Source: Actinomadura hibisca NBRC 15177 (GTDB lineage Bacteria; Actinomycetota; Actinomycetes; Streptosporangiales; Streptosporangiaceae). From it: 64,000 bases of DNA. How positions within the stretch are numbered: the stretch's first letter is position 1; each line of letters begins with the position of its first letter. The stretch is taken from contig NZ_BCRO01000043.1 in assembly GCF_001552635.1 (NCBI RefSeq), positions 1 to 64,000 of the forward strand. Reading direction: 5' to 3'. The position numbers were made by a program, and so were the translations under genes. The notes beneath the pieces were generated by a model that saw only the letters and a list, made by a program, of their open reading frames with translations, did no database searches and was not told where the DNA came from. Below, one piece after another: positions 37,332 through 45,718 of this stretch.

Positions 37332-38308
37332 ATGCGCTTCCCTTGCTGTGGGGTGAGGGCGGGGGCGAGGCCGAACGTCAGGACGAGGCTCGCGTCGTGG
37401 AAGGCGGTGATGCGGCTGATGCGGTCCCCGATCAGCGTCAGGACCTCAATGCCGTGCGCGCGGTAGCAGCCGTCGCCCGCGTGCTGGTAGGCGACGGCGG
37501 CGGGCTGGCCGTTGGCGCGGGTGGGCACCATGCGCCAGCGGTCCGGACGCAGCACCCGGTCGGTGAAGAAGCCCGCGACGGCCTGGCGGCCGGTGAACCA
37601 GGTCGGCGTCGGCGGCATCTCCACTTCGACGTCGGCGCGGAGCAACTTCACGAGCGCGTCGGGGTCGGCGCGGGTGAAGGCGTCCATGTAGCCGTCAAGG
37701 ACGGTTCGCTGGACCCGTTCGTCGGGTTCGGCGAGGTCGTCCGCGACGGGCCCGGCCTCGGCGAGGCGGGTGCGGGCGCGGCGGAGGGCGCTGTCGACGG
37801 CGGCGACGCTGGTGTCCAGGATCTCGGCGACCTCGGCCGTCCGGAACGCGAGCACGTCGCGCAGCGTCAGCACGGCGCGTTGGCGGGTGGGCAGGAGCTG
37901 GAGCGCGGCGATGAAAGCGAGCCGCACGCCGTTGCGTCCGGCCACGATGGCCGCCGGGTCGCCGGTGGCGAGCAGCGCGTCGGGCACCGGCTGGAGCCAG
38001 GGCACGGTGAGGTCGGCCGCCGCGACGGCCACGCGGTGGTCGTCGGAGGGCGCGCCGAGCCCGGACGGGAGCGGGCGGCGCGAGCGCGTCTCCAGCGCCG
38101 TCAGGCACGCCATGGTGGCGATCTTGTAGAGCCAGCGCCGCACCGTCGAGCGGCCCTCGAAGCGGTCGAAGGCGCGCCAGGCGCGCAGGTAGGTGTCCTG
38201 CACGAGGTCCTCGGCGTCGTGGACCGAGCCGAGGATGCGGTAGCAGTGCGCGAGCAGCTCCGGCCGGAACGGCTCGGTCAGGACGGCGAACTCCGTCTCG
38301 GACGGCAT
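37328..38308 (-). CDS. ECF sigma factor with SnoaL-like C-terminal domain
   Basis: A 326-residue RNA polymerase sigma factor. Region 2 (LLAHCYRILGSVHDAEDLVQ) and region 4 (LLPTRQRAVLTLRDVLAFRTAEVAEILDTSVAAVDS) are followed by a NTF2/SnoaL-like domain (about 200-326). This matches the SigX5/ECF56-like class, where the extension replaces an anti-sigma factor. ATG at 38308 preceded by GGAGGAAGGAG; upstream in-frame ATGs overlap that site. Co-transcribed with the MFS exporter. Confidence 0.88.
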   Translation of the reverse strand: MPSETEFAVLTEPFRPELLAHCYRILGSVHDAEDLVQDTYLRAWRAFDRFEGRSTVRRWLYKIATMACLTALETRSRRPLPSGLGAPSDDHRVAVAAADLTVPWLQPVPDALLATGDPAAIVAGRNGVRLAFIAALQLLPTRQRAVLTLRDVLAFRTAEVAEILDTSVAAVDSALRRARTRLAEAGPVADDLAEPDERVQRTVLDGYMDAFTRADPDALVKLLRADVEVEMPPTPTWFTGRQAVAGFFTDRVLRPDRWRMVPTRANGQPAAVAYQHAGDGCYRAHGIEVLTLIGDRISRITAFHDASLVLTFGLAPALTPQQGKRI

Positions 38309-38454
38309 CGCGTCTCCTTCCTCCATAGCGGTCCCTATCAAGACCGGCGGCCCGTGGAGAATCCGTCGCCGTACCTAGTGACGTGGGTCACATCGTCCGG
38401 CCAGGAGTGATCGCGAACGCGCCGGGTAACAACCGCGCACCGTGGAGGTGGACG

Positions 38455-40113
38455 ATGGGCGCACGCGAGGGTTGGGGCAGGCTGGGCCGCCGACGGCGGA
38501 TCCGGCGGGTGGCCCGGGAGGTCTTCGACTGGCGGGAGCTGCGGCCCGGCCAGGGCGAGGCGGTGGAGCAGCTGCTGCGCGGGCGGGACGTGCTGGTGGT
38601 GATGCCGACCGGCGGCGGCAAGTCGGCGGTCTACCAGATCCCCGCGCAACTGCTGGACGGCCCGACCATCGTGATCTCGCCGCTGATCGCGCTCCAGCGG
38701 GACCAGGCGTTGTCGCTGGCCGAGCGGAACGCGGGCGGCACGGCCGTGGTGAACTCGGCGCAGTCGGCGCGGGACGGGGCCGACTCGCTGGAGCGGATCC
38801 GGGCGGGCCATGCCGAGTTCGTCTTCCTGTCGCCGGAGCAGCTCGCCAAGCCGGAGATGGTGGAGCGGCTCGCTGCGGCGCGGCCGTCGCTGATCGCGGT
38901 GGACGAGGCGCACTGCGTCTCGTCGTGGGGGCACGACTTCCGGCCGGACTACCTGCGGCTCGGCCAGGTGATCGAGCGGCTGGGGCACCCGCCGGTGCTG
39001 GCGCTGACCGCGACCGCCTCGCCGCCGGTGCGCGAGGACATCGTCGCCTCCCTCGGGTTGCGGGACGTGCAGCAGGTGATCCGGGGGTTCGACCGTCCCG
39101 AAATCGCGCTGGAGGTGCGCCGCTTCACCGAGGAGAAGGACAAGCGGCGGGCCCTCGTCCAGGACGCGGCCAAGCGCGACGGGCTCGGCCTGGTGTACGT
39201 GGCGACCCGCCGCGACGCCGAGGAGTACGCCGCCGAGCTGGTGGAGGCGGGCGTGCGCGCCGAGCCGTACCACGCGGGGATGAAGGCGTCCGAGCGCGAG
39301 CGGGTGCACGGGCTGTTCTCGGACGACGGCCTGGACGTGGTGGTGGCCACGTCGGCGTTCGGGATGGGGATCGACAAGCCGAACGTGCGCTACGTCCTGC
39401 ACAGTGCGCCGCCGGAGTCGCCTGACTCCTACTACCAGGAGATCGGACGCGCCGGGCGGGACGGGGCACCTGCCGAGGCGGTGCTGTTCTACCGCTCGGA
39501 GGACCTGGGGTTGCGCCGGTTCTTCGCCGCAGGCAAGCCGGACGAGGAGATGTTGCGCCGGGTGGCCGAGCGGGTGCATGAGGGGCCGATCGAGACGCGG
39601 GAGCTGAAGAAGGAGCTGGACGTGGGCCCGTCCAAGCTGACCGGGCTGGTGAATCTGCTGGAGAGCGTCGGGGCCGTCGAGGTGGACGGCGGAGGTGACC
39701 TGCGTCCGGCCGGGGTGGAGCCGGACGAGGCCGTCGCCGAGGCGGTGCGGATGGACGAGAGCCGCCGCCGGGTGGACGACTCGCGGATCGACATGATGCG
39801 CGGCTACGCGGAGACGACGGGCTGCCGCCGCCGCTACCTGCTGGAGTACTTCGGCGAGCCGTATGCAGGTGCCTGCGGGAACTGCGACACATGCGCGACG
39901 GGGACCGCCGAGCCTGCACCGGAAGAGAGCGACGGCCCGTTCCCGATCCACGCCGAGGTGACACACGCGTCGTGGGGGCCGGGGACGGTGATGCGGGTGG
40001 AGTCGGACCGGATCACGGTGCTGTTCGAGGACACCGGCTACCGGACGTTGTCGCTGGAGGCGGTGCAACGCGAGGACCTGCTGACCCTGACGAACGCGGC
40101 CAAGGCGTCCTGA
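38455..40113 (+). CDS. recQ: RecQ family ATP-dependent DNA helicase
   Basis: A 552-residue 3'-5' superfamily 2 helicase. Walker A MPTGGGKS (50-57), DEAH box at 150-153, SSWGHDFRPDY, and motif VI QEIGRAGRDG. The zinc-binding cysteines of the RecQ-Ct (CRRRYLLEYFGEPYAGACGN, then CDTC) are present. The C-terminus is a DUF3553-like beta domain (VTHASWGPGTVMRVESDRIT) instead of an HRDC domain. GGAGG precedes the ATG at 38455. Confidence 0.92.
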   Translation: MGAREGWGRLGRRRRIRRVAREVFDWRELRPGQGEAVEQLLRGRDVLVVMPTGGGKSAVYQIPAQLLDGPTIVISPLIALQRDQALSLAERNAGGTAVVNSAQSARDGADSLERIRAGHAEFVFLSPEQLAKPEMVERLAAARPSLIAVDEAHCVSSWGHDFRPDYLRLGQVIERLGHPPVLALTATASPPVREDIVASLGLRDVQQVIRGFDRPEIALEVRRFTEEKDKRRALVQDAAKRDGLGLVYVATRRDAEEYAAELVEAGVRAEPYHAGMKASERERVHGLFSDDGLDVVVATSAFGMGIDKPNVRYVLHSAPPESPDSYYQEIGRAGRDGAPAEAVLFYRSEDLGLRRFFAAGKPDEEMLRRVAERVHEGPIETRELKKELDVGPSKLTGLVNLLESVGAVEVDGGGDLRPAGVEPDEAVAEAVRMDESRRRVDDSRIDMMRGYAETTGCRRRYLLEYFGEPYAGACGNCDTCATGTAEPAPEESDGPFPIHAEVTHASWGPGTVMRVESDRITVLFEDTGYRTLSLEAVQREDLLTLTNAAKAS

Positions 40114-40119
40114 GGGCCG

Positions 40120-40362
40120 TCACTCCGTCCGGTTGCGCCGCCGCCTCCAGTAGGCGATGCCGCCAGTCAAGACGGCGAGCACGAGCAGGACGCCGAAATA
40201 GGCGGGCGGGGGCAGGAGCGGCCGCAGGAACAGACCGGCGAGGAGGAAGACGAGCGGGATGAACCACGAGGCACGGACGGCCGGGTCCTTTCCGGACTCC
40301 CGCCACTGCTCGCGGAAGATCTCCCAGAAGGACCGGCGGCGTCGGGGCATGGAGGAGGACAT
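40120..40362 (-). CDS. small two-helix membrane protein
   Basis: An 80-residue protein: basic amphipathic N-terminus (RRRRSFWEIFREQWRESGKD), two transmembrane helices, basic C-terminus (WRRRRNRTE). Looks like a small actinomycete integral membrane protein of unknown function. Start at 40362 or 40350; no clear ribosome-binding site for either. Confidence 0.65.
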   Translation of the reverse strand: MSSSMPRRRRSFWEIFREQWRESGKDPAVRASWFIPLVFLLAGLFLRPLLPPPAYFGVLLVLAVLTGGIAYWRRRRNRTE

Positions 40363-40403
40363 GCCGCCGCATTACCCGCAAAAACAAAGAGATCACTGAA
40401 AAG

Positions 40404-40441
40404 CCCGAAGGCGGGACCGCGTGCGCGGTCCCGCCTTCGGG
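40404..40441 (-). terminator. 18-bp perfect terminator of the cold-shock gene
   Basis: CCCGAAGGCGGGACCGCG (40404-40421) pairs perfectly with CGCGGTCCCGCCTTCGGG (40424-40441). On the minus strand the stem is followed by CTTTTC, a U-rich tract, so it is a genuine intrinsic terminator 27 nt after the cspA stop. Confidence 0.9.
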
Positions 40442-40468
40442 TCAGGACGTCAGATCTTCAGCGGGCTC

Positions 40469-40672
40469 TTAGAGCGCGCGGACGTCGGCGGCCTGCAGAC
40501 CCTTGGGGCCCTGCTGGGTGGTGTACTCCACCCGCTGGTCCTCGCGGAGGGTGCGGTAGCCCTGCATGTCGATCGCCGAGTGGTGGACGAAGACGTCGGC
40601 GGAGCCGTCGTCCGGCGTGATGAAGCCGAAGCCCTTGTCGTCGCTGAAGAACTTCACGGTGCCCTGAGCCAT
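40469..40672 (-). CDS. cspA: cold-shock protein (CspA family)
   Basis: A 67-residue OB-fold RNA chaperone. RNP1 KGFGFI and RNP2 VFVHHSAI are intact (MAQGTVKFFSDDKGFGFITP). AAGGAG lies just before the ATG at 40672; upstream in-frame codons are leader RNA. Confidence 0.95.
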   Translation of the reverse strand: MAQGTVKFFSDDKGFGFITPDDGSADVFVHHSAIDMQGYRTLREDQRVEYTTQQGPKGLQAADVRAL

Positions 40673-40988
40673 GCTCTGTCTCCTTGAGAGGGAGTTCGAG
40701 ACCGCGCGGTCGCGCGTTCCCGGCCTTCGACCGTCCACCCTCCCGAGGAAGATCCCCGGCCCGGCGAACGCCCGCCGTCAAACTCTGCGGGCATTTCACC
40801 TTCGCAAACTTCAACTTCAGCCACTTGTGACAACGTCGGTCCCGGCCAGGGCATTCCCGGGCACTCCAGGACCTCGGCAGCGCCTGCCGGAAATGACCTT
40901 TATTGGCCATGCCTGCCGCCGTACGCGGCGTTCGTTCATATGATCAACGCGCCCGGTCGATGATCATCGGGCCTCACGGGGAGGGCAC
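40673..40988. other. cold-shock leader and spacer, no gene
   Basis: 316 nt without a coding frame I can support. It holds the likely long 5' UTR of cspA, a perfect 12-bp palindrome GACCGCGCGGTC (40700-40711), and the promoter of the DUF11 gene near the right end. Confidence 0.6.
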
Positions 40989-42221
40989 ATGCGGACTCTC
41001 GTCCTGATCTTGGGCGCCTGGTTGTCGATGGCGGTACTGCTCGTTCCGGCGGCCGACGCGGCCGAGCCCGGCGACCTGCAGATGGTGGTGGAGGATTCGA
41101 CCTACATGCACCGCGAGGGCGAACCAGGCCGGTTCGACATCCGGGTGCACAACCTCGCCTCGGTCGAGGCGACGAACGTGAAGGTCGAACTGGAGTTCCC
41201 GCGTGGGGTGACCTTCGTGCAGGTCTCCAACCCCCAGTGGGGACCGGTCACCTGTACGGCGACCCGCCAGGAGGTCGAGGAAGAGGGCATCGTCCTCACC
41301 GGGGCCCGGTGCGAGATCGAACGCATCGAGCCGAAGTACCACCAAAGGGCCACCCTCGAAGTGGTGGCGGACGCGACCACCCCGACGGAGGGAATGCAGC
41401 GGATCTGGGGATCGGCGTGGTCGCACACGGCCGATCCGATGCCGAACAACAACGTGGACTCGGGCATTCTGTTCGTCAGCCCGTCGTCGGCCGACTTAGG
41501 CTTCATCAAGGTGACGGTGCCGAACACGGCCAAGACCGGCGAATACGTCACGGTCAAGGCGACCGTGCGCAACGCGGGTCCGGAGGACGTCACGGATGTC
41601 ACCGTCAACGTCCAGGCGAGCGGCAGCGTCGACCTCGAAGGCACCCCGCAACTGGAAGCGATCGGAGGCATCCAGTCGCTACCGGCGGGGCATTCCGGAA
41701 CCGTCGCGTTCATTGCGCGCGTCCACAAAGACGCCACCGCCGGTCCCGTCGATTTCCGGTTGCGGCTGGCCAACCGGCTGTACGACCCCGTGAAGAACAA
41801 CAACACCGCCGAGAGCCGGACGCAGATCACGCTCACCAACGCGGACACGGCGCTGGAACTCACCGGTCCCGCCAGCGCCAGTCCTGGGGACGAAGTCGTC
41901 TACCAGGGGACCTGGCGCAACAACGGCCCTGACCGGGCCTACGAGCCGGACGTCGACATCCCCATTGACCCGCGCTTGCAGGACGTCACGGTGACCGACA
42001 CCTACAGGCAGTGCGATTTCAATCCGTATGGCAAGCCGCCGAAGGTGTACTGCCGACGCTCCTATCTCGACGCGGCCGAAGTCCACACGTTCACCATCCG
42101 TGCGCGAGTCGCAGCCGACGCCGCTCCCGGCGTCCTGGACATCACCGGCACCGTCGCCCCCGACGCCCATGACCCGGTGCCTGACAACAACACCACGAGG
42201 ATGCGCACCACGATCAACTGA
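40989..42221 (+). CDS. secreted protein with tandem DUF11/CARDB-like repeats
   Basis: A 410-residue exported protein: Sec signal peptide about 1-25 (ending ADAAEP), then three immunoglobulin-like DUF11-type domains of about 125 residues, each ending in a D-P-x-P/V-x-NN(N/T) motif (ADPMPNNN, YDPVKNNNT, HDPVPDNNT). No LPXTG or membrane anchor, so it is secreted or loosely surface-bound. Such domains act as spacers or adhesins. Marks the left edge of the accessory island. Confidence 0.82.
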   Translation: MRTLVLILGAWLSMAVLLVPAADAAEPGDLQMVVEDSTYMHREGEPGRFDIRVHNLASVEATNVKVELEFPRGVTFVQVSNPQWGPVTCTATRQEVEEEGIVLTGARCEIERIEPKYHQRATLEVVADATTPTEGMQRIWGSAWSHTADPMPNNNVDSGILFVSPSSADLGFIKVTVPNTAKTGEYVTVKATVRNAGPEDVTDVTVNVQASGSVDLEGTPQLEAIGGIQSLPAGHSGTVAFIARVHKDATAGPVDFRLRLANRLYDPVKNNNTAESRTQITLTNADTALELTGPASASPGDEVVYQGTWRNNGPDRAYEPDVDIPIDPRLQDVTVTDTYRQCDFNPYGKPPKVYCRRSYLDAAEVHTFTIRARVAADAAPGVLDITGTVAPDAHDPVPDNNTTRMRTTIN

Positions 42222-42253
42222 GCGGCCCAACACGCGCGAAGACAGGGGCGAAG

Positions 42254-42679
42254 TCAGGGCGAGAGGCGAGCCCAGACCCACTTCCCGCCGCCCGGGTCGA
42301 TGGTGTAGCCGCAGGCGGTGGCGAGGGCCTGGACGATGGGGAGGCCACGGCCGCCGTTGTCGTCGAGGGCTTCTTCGGAGAGGTCGAGGTCGTCGAGGGT
42401 GAGTTCGACCAGGGGCTTGGGTTGTGGGAGTTGGGGGCTGGCGTCCCAGACGGCGATGACGATGCCGTGGGCGTCCCGGCTGAGCTGGAAGCGGATTTCC
42501 TGGCGCGGGGTGGCCCGAGCCGCATTGGCGATCAATTCGGCGACGATCAGAAGCACATCGTCCGCTTTGTGAAAACAGCCCCATTTATGCAACCGCTGCT
42601 TCGCCAACGTCCGCGCCAACCCGGCGGCGGCCGGCGATCCGAGCATGGGGATGAGCAGGTCATCTGTCGTTGTGGTCAC
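42254..42679 (-). CDS. anti-sigma-type ATP-binding protein (HATPase_c_2, RsbW-like)
   Basis: A 141-residue single-domain GHKL ATPase. N box VAELIANAARAT (47-57; Glu48, Asn52), G1 Asp80 and G2 GGRGLPIV (109-116). Family members phosphorylate anti-sigma antagonists. It is divergent from a DUF5753-HTH/DUF397 pair; this trio is a recurrent actinomycete module related to the whiJ/abaA loci that act in development. Confidence 0.87.
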   Translation of the reverse strand: MTTTTDDLLIPMLGSPAAAGLARTLAKQRLHKWGCFHKADDVLLIVAELIANAARATPRQEIRFQLSRDAHGIVIAVWDASPQLPQPKPLVELTLDDLDLSEEALDDNGGRGLPIVQALATACGYTIDPGGGKWVWARLSP

Positions 42680-42781
42680 CCTCGACCGCCCTCAGGGAGA
42701 TTTCTGGATTTCCCGTCAAGGGTTGCTCACACTGCGTATCGTTGCGCTGTACTCGAAACAACACCAAACAGCGGAGCAGAT

Positions 42782-43597
42782 ATGCCGATCGTTCGCGACC
42801 CACTCGATCCCAAGATCTCCATGTGGCACTTCTTAGCCTTTTACCTGCGCTATCAGCGCAAGAAGGAAGGACTGTCCCTGACCCAGTGCGGCAAGATCAT
42901 CGCAGCGGCTCGTTCCACTGTTTCAAACATGGAGGCGGGCAGGCAGCGCCCCCAAGACGATCAGATGGCACTGCTCGATGACAGGTACGGGACCGGGGCG
43001 CTGCTTCAACTCCTCCTCTGGTACGCCCGCATGGCCCACGATCCCGACTGGGGACGCCAGCTCGTCAAGTACGAGGAAGCAGCCTCTCTGATCAAGATGT
43101 TCCACGGTCAAGTCATCCCACCCGTCTTCCAGACCGACGCTTATACCTGGGCATACGTGCAGGCAGCGATCACCAAGGATCACGAGGGCGCCATGGCCAG
43201 GCGCGTCGCACGGCGTCAGGCGCTCCTGGCCCGAGGAATGGAGGTCGATCTCTGGGCGGTGATCGACGAAAGCGTTCTAGCCAGGCCGGTCGGTGACGCG
43301 GGCACGATGAAGGAACAACTCGAACATCTGCTGTACATGTCGAGCCTTCCGAACGTGAGCTTGCGCGTCGTCCCCTTCACGTCCGGAGCGCACCTGGGAG
43401 TGGACGGCCCCCTGCAGCTCCTCAGCCTCGGAACCCGAGACGTCGCCTATTCAGGTGCCCAGAACGGAGGCCGCTTGATCGAATCACCTTCCGAGGTCAG
43501 GGAGCTGTCGGTTATTTTTGATCGCATCGGAGCGAAGGCGGCCTCCGAGGAAGCTTCCGTCGACATCTTCAAGCAGTACCTGGAGCGATACAGATGA
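42782..43597 (+). CDS. XRE/Scr1-family HTH regulator with DUF5753
   Basis: A 271-residue regulator: N-terminal helix-turn-helix (LSLTQCGKIIAAARSTVSNMEAG) and a large DUF5753 ligand/partner domain (VIPPVFQTDAYTWAYVQAAI, LPNVSLRVVPF, DVAYSGAQNGGRLIE). WhiJ-like proteins of this class act with a DUF397 partner. GGAG precedes the ATG; the stop overlaps the DUF397 start by 4 nt. Confidence 0.9.
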   Translation: MPIVRDPLDPKISMWHFLAFYLRYQRKKEGLSLTQCGKIIAAARSTVSNMEAGRQRPQDDQMALLDDRYGTGALLQLLLWYARMAHDPDWGRQLVKYEEAASLIKMFHGQVIPPVFQTDAYTWAYVQAAITKDHEGAMARRVARRQALLARGMEVDLWAVIDESVLARPVGDAGTMKEQLEHLLYMSSLPNVSLRVVPFTSGAHLGVDGPLQLLSLGTRDVAYSGAQNGGRLIESPSEVRELSVIFDRIGAKAASEEASVDIFKQYLERYR

Positions 43598-43797
43598 CCA
43601 TCCAGTGGCGCAAGAGTTCCTACAGCGGTGGGGCGAACGACGAGCACTGCGTTGAGCTGGGACGCCTTACGCACGGCATCGGTGTCCGCGACTCCAAGAA
43701 CCCCCGGGGCGGTCATCTCGACCTCACCGCCATCCAGTTCGCCGGACTCCTGACGGAGATCAAGAGCGGCGGCCTGAGGCCGGGCTGGCCTTACTAG
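43594..43797 (+). CDS. DUF397 small regulator partner
   Basis: A 67-residue DUF397 protein with the family signature WRKSSYSGGANDEHCVELG and VRDSKNPRGGHLDLT. Translationally coupled to the HTH gene. DUF397 proteins are thought to bind and modulate the cognate DUF5753 regulator, in an antitoxin-like relation. Confidence 0.92.
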   Translation: MTIQWRKSSYSGGANDEHCVELGRLTHGIGVRDSKNPRGGHLDLTAIQFAGLLTEIKSGGLRPGWPY

Positions 43798-43863
43798 CAG
43801 CCTCGGCCGAAGGCGGTCACTCTGTGGCAGGGATGGCGGCTTCTGCGTAACCATGGCCTCCAG

Positions 43864-44092
43864 GTGTCACTTTCGGACACATGGACGGATGGCGTCGGCA
43901 AGGACGTGCCCACTCAGTTCGTCGCCGAAGGCGCGGACCTGCCCCAAGGCAACCCCGAGGTCACCACGGTCAAGCTCCGGCCGGTCAAGGTCGCCGCGCT
44001 CACCCGCCTATCGCGAGAGCTGGCATCCGACTCCACGCCCGGCGCACGAGTGCCAGGCCGCGATGGGCGAGTACATCCCCGTCAAGCGGTAA
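43864..44092 (+). pseudogene. fragment of phage HK97-type major capsid protein
   Basis: In one frame (about 43885-44034) the translation reads VPTQFVAEGADLPQ, VTTVKLRPVKVAALTRLS and RELASDS, the conserved E-loop/P-domain core of HK97-fold capsid proteins. No upstream start, no N- or C-terminal remainder, and after about 44040 the match ends. A second short stretch in another frame (AAMGEYIPVKR then stop at 44092) may be a different remnant. Prophage relic. Confidence 0.6.
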
Positions 44093-44410
44093 CCCCCGCC
44101 CCGGACACACCCGCACCCCCCGGCCCGACCCGGCCGGAGGGGTGCTGTGGCGTTCGGGGCCGATGCCGCGCGGGGGACGCGCACCGGCCCCAGGACGGCC
44201 GCGCCCGGCCGACCACCGACAACGGGGAAGCGGTGGCCGGGACCGGAACACAGCCCCCCCTCGGGCGGGGCGTGGACTCCCCGCCCAACTGGACGCGGCG
44301 ACCACGGCGACGCACATCCGCGCGCCGGGCCGCCGCCGCATGGTGTGCCGCCCCGCCGCCGCACGGACCGCACCGGGACGCTCAGCGTCCCCGGCGGCGA
44401 GGCCCGGCCC
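44093..44410. other. GC-rich spacer, no gene seen
   Basis: 318 nt of very GC-rich sequence between the capsid relic and the end of the methyltransferase gene. Open frames on all strands are Pro/Arg/Gly-rich and have no ribosome-binding sites or recognisable products. Confidence 0.5.
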
Positions 44411-45559
44411 TTACCGGTCGATCCGCTGGTCCTCGGAGTCGAGCCAGAGGTATTGGCCCTCGGACGTGACCGTCAGGCCCCACCGGTCGGCGGACGGACG
44501 GTCCAGCCCGTCCCACCAGCGGTAGGCGTCCTCCACCTCCCGCCACAGGTCCCGGTCGCCCGACTGGCGGACCGGGAACTTCTCCGCGCCCGGCTCGACC
44601 TCCAGGCTGGCCCACGAGCCCGACCAAGGATCGACCAGCCACACCGTGTACGCCCCGCCGTCGTCGTGGGTGACGATCAGCTTGCAGCGCGGCACCTTCA
44701 ACCCGACCGCCAGCGAGACGTCGTAATCGCCGACCACGTCATAGGGATGCAGACCGGTGCACGACCGGCGCGCCCCGCCGACATCGCGCACGTCGCGGTC
44801 GAGTGAGGCGCGTTTGCCGCGCTGATCACGCAGTCGCATGAACGCCACGTTGTCCACGATCCGGCCGCGCATGGTGCCGTCCCGCGCGACCAGGAACGAC
44901 ACCAGTGCGCCGTTGTGGAAGTCGGTGGCCCACGGCACCAGCACCCGACCGCCCGGCCGCGTCTGCTGTGCCCACGTGTGCGGCACCCGGTCGGCGGCGA
45001 CGGTGGCGATCACGCGGTCGAACGGTGCGCACGCCGGGTAGCCCTCCGCGCCGTCCCCGGCCGCGACCCTGACTTGGTAGTCCGCCTGCCAGAGCACGCG
45101 GCGCGCGTGGTCGGCCACCGCCGGATCGACCTCCACCGAGGTCACGTTGTCGGCCCCGAGCCGTTCGGCCAGCAGCGCGGCGTTCCACCCGGTTCCGGTG
45201 CCGATCTCCAGCACGGTCATGCCGGGTTCGGCCTCAAGCGCCACCAGCATTCGCGCGACCACGTCCGGGCGGCTGGCCGAACTGGTGATCTCGTGGCCGA
45301 CCTGTCCCGGCCCGGCCGGGTCACCGTCGTCCACCTGCGTGATGACGAAGTCGTTGGCGTAGCACAGCTCCAGCCACGCGGCCTCGTCGTCGGCTCGGTG
45401 CACCGGCACCAGCCGGTCCCCGTCCTCGACCCACACCGTGTCGGGGATGAACCGGTGCCGGGTCACCTTCTCAAACGACCCGCGCCACTCCGGCGTCAGA
45501 TCACCCGCCTCGGTGAGCTCGGACACCAGCCGGGCCGACAGCTCCGCAGCATCGGCCAT
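44411..45559 (-). CDS. locus A PCMT-family methyltransferase with C-terminal extension
   Basis: A 382-residue SAM-dependent methyltransferase of the protein-isoaspartate O-methyltransferase superfamily. Motif I is VLEIGTGTGW (116-125), preceded by the SSASRP region. Residues after about 225 form an extension found in PCMT homologues of RiPP pathways (those that turn Asp into aspartimide or isoAsp) but not in repair PCMTs. The ATG at 45559 directly follows the stop of a 36-residue peptide gene (TAGATG). The peptide is its likely substrate; this is inference. Last gene of locus A. Confidence 0.82.
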   Translation of the reverse strand: MADAAELSARLVSELTEAGDLTPEWRGSFEKVTRHRFIPDTVWVEDGDRLVPVHRADDEAAWLELCYANDFVITQVDDGDPAGPGQVGHEITSSASRPDVVARMLVALEAEPGMTVLEIGTGTGWNAALLAERLGADNVTSVEVDPAVADHARRVLWQADYQVRVAAGDGAEGYPACAPFDRVIATVAADRVPHTWAQQTRPGGRVLVPWATDFHNGALVSFLVARDGTMRGRIVDNVAFMRLRDQRGKRASLDRDVRDVGGARRSCTGLHPYDVVGDYDVSLAVGLKVPRCKLIVTHDDGGAYTVWLVDPWSGSWASLEVEPGAEKFPVRQSGDRDLWREVEDAYRWWDGLDRPSADRWGLTVTSEGQYLWLDSEDQRIDR

Positions 45560-45670
45560 CTACTTGCCCTTCTCGTGCTTGCCGCCTCCGGGCGGGTTCT
45601 TGGGGTCCGGCGGCGGGATCGGCTTGTCCCACTTGCCGTCCCCGTCCTTCTTCTCATCGTGCTTGCCCAC
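45560..45670 (-). CDS. locus A candidate precursor peptide (36 aa)
   Basis: A tiny gene with GTG start (45670), AAGGG upstream, and stop touching the methyltransferase ATG. Composition: Lys 10, Pro 7, Gly 7, Asp 5. It begins MGKHDEKKDGDGKWDK and continues PIPPPDPKNPPGGG with a KHEKGK end. It has two Asp-Gly dipeptides (D9-G10, D11-G12), the type of site at which PCMT homologues form aspartimide. The N-terminal pattern MG[K/R]H[D/E] recurs in locus B. No Cys, Ser or Thr, so not a lanthipeptide. Confidence 0.7.
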   Translation of the reverse strand: MGKHDEKKDGDGKWDKPIPPPDPKNPPGGGKHEKGK

Positions 45671-45691
45671 TTGGACATCCCTTCTGCCCGT

Positions 45692-45714
45692 CCGCGTGGC
45701 CGACCGCCACGCGG
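45692..45714 (-). promoter_or_regulatory. intercistronic hairpin before peptide gene A
   Basis: CCGCGTGGC (45692-45700) and GCCACGCGG (45706-45714) form a perfect 9-bp stem with a 5-nt loop, in the 48-nt gap between the 70-residue gene and the peptide gene. Locus B has a matching hairpin at the same place. It could be a partial terminator or RNA-processing site that sets peptide/methyltransferase levels. Confidence 0.7.
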
Positions 45715-45718
45715 CGTG

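Noticed and set aside
43797..44410. additional gene between DUF397 and the locus A methyltransferase
   Set aside because: Only a capsid-like fragment and Pro/Arg-rich frames without starts; nothing else supportable.
44411..45670. class I lanthipeptide (FxLD-type) cluster
   Set aside because: The methyltransferase resembles enzymes found beside FxLD peptides, but the peptide has no Ser, Thr or Cys and no LanB/LanC-like gene is present.
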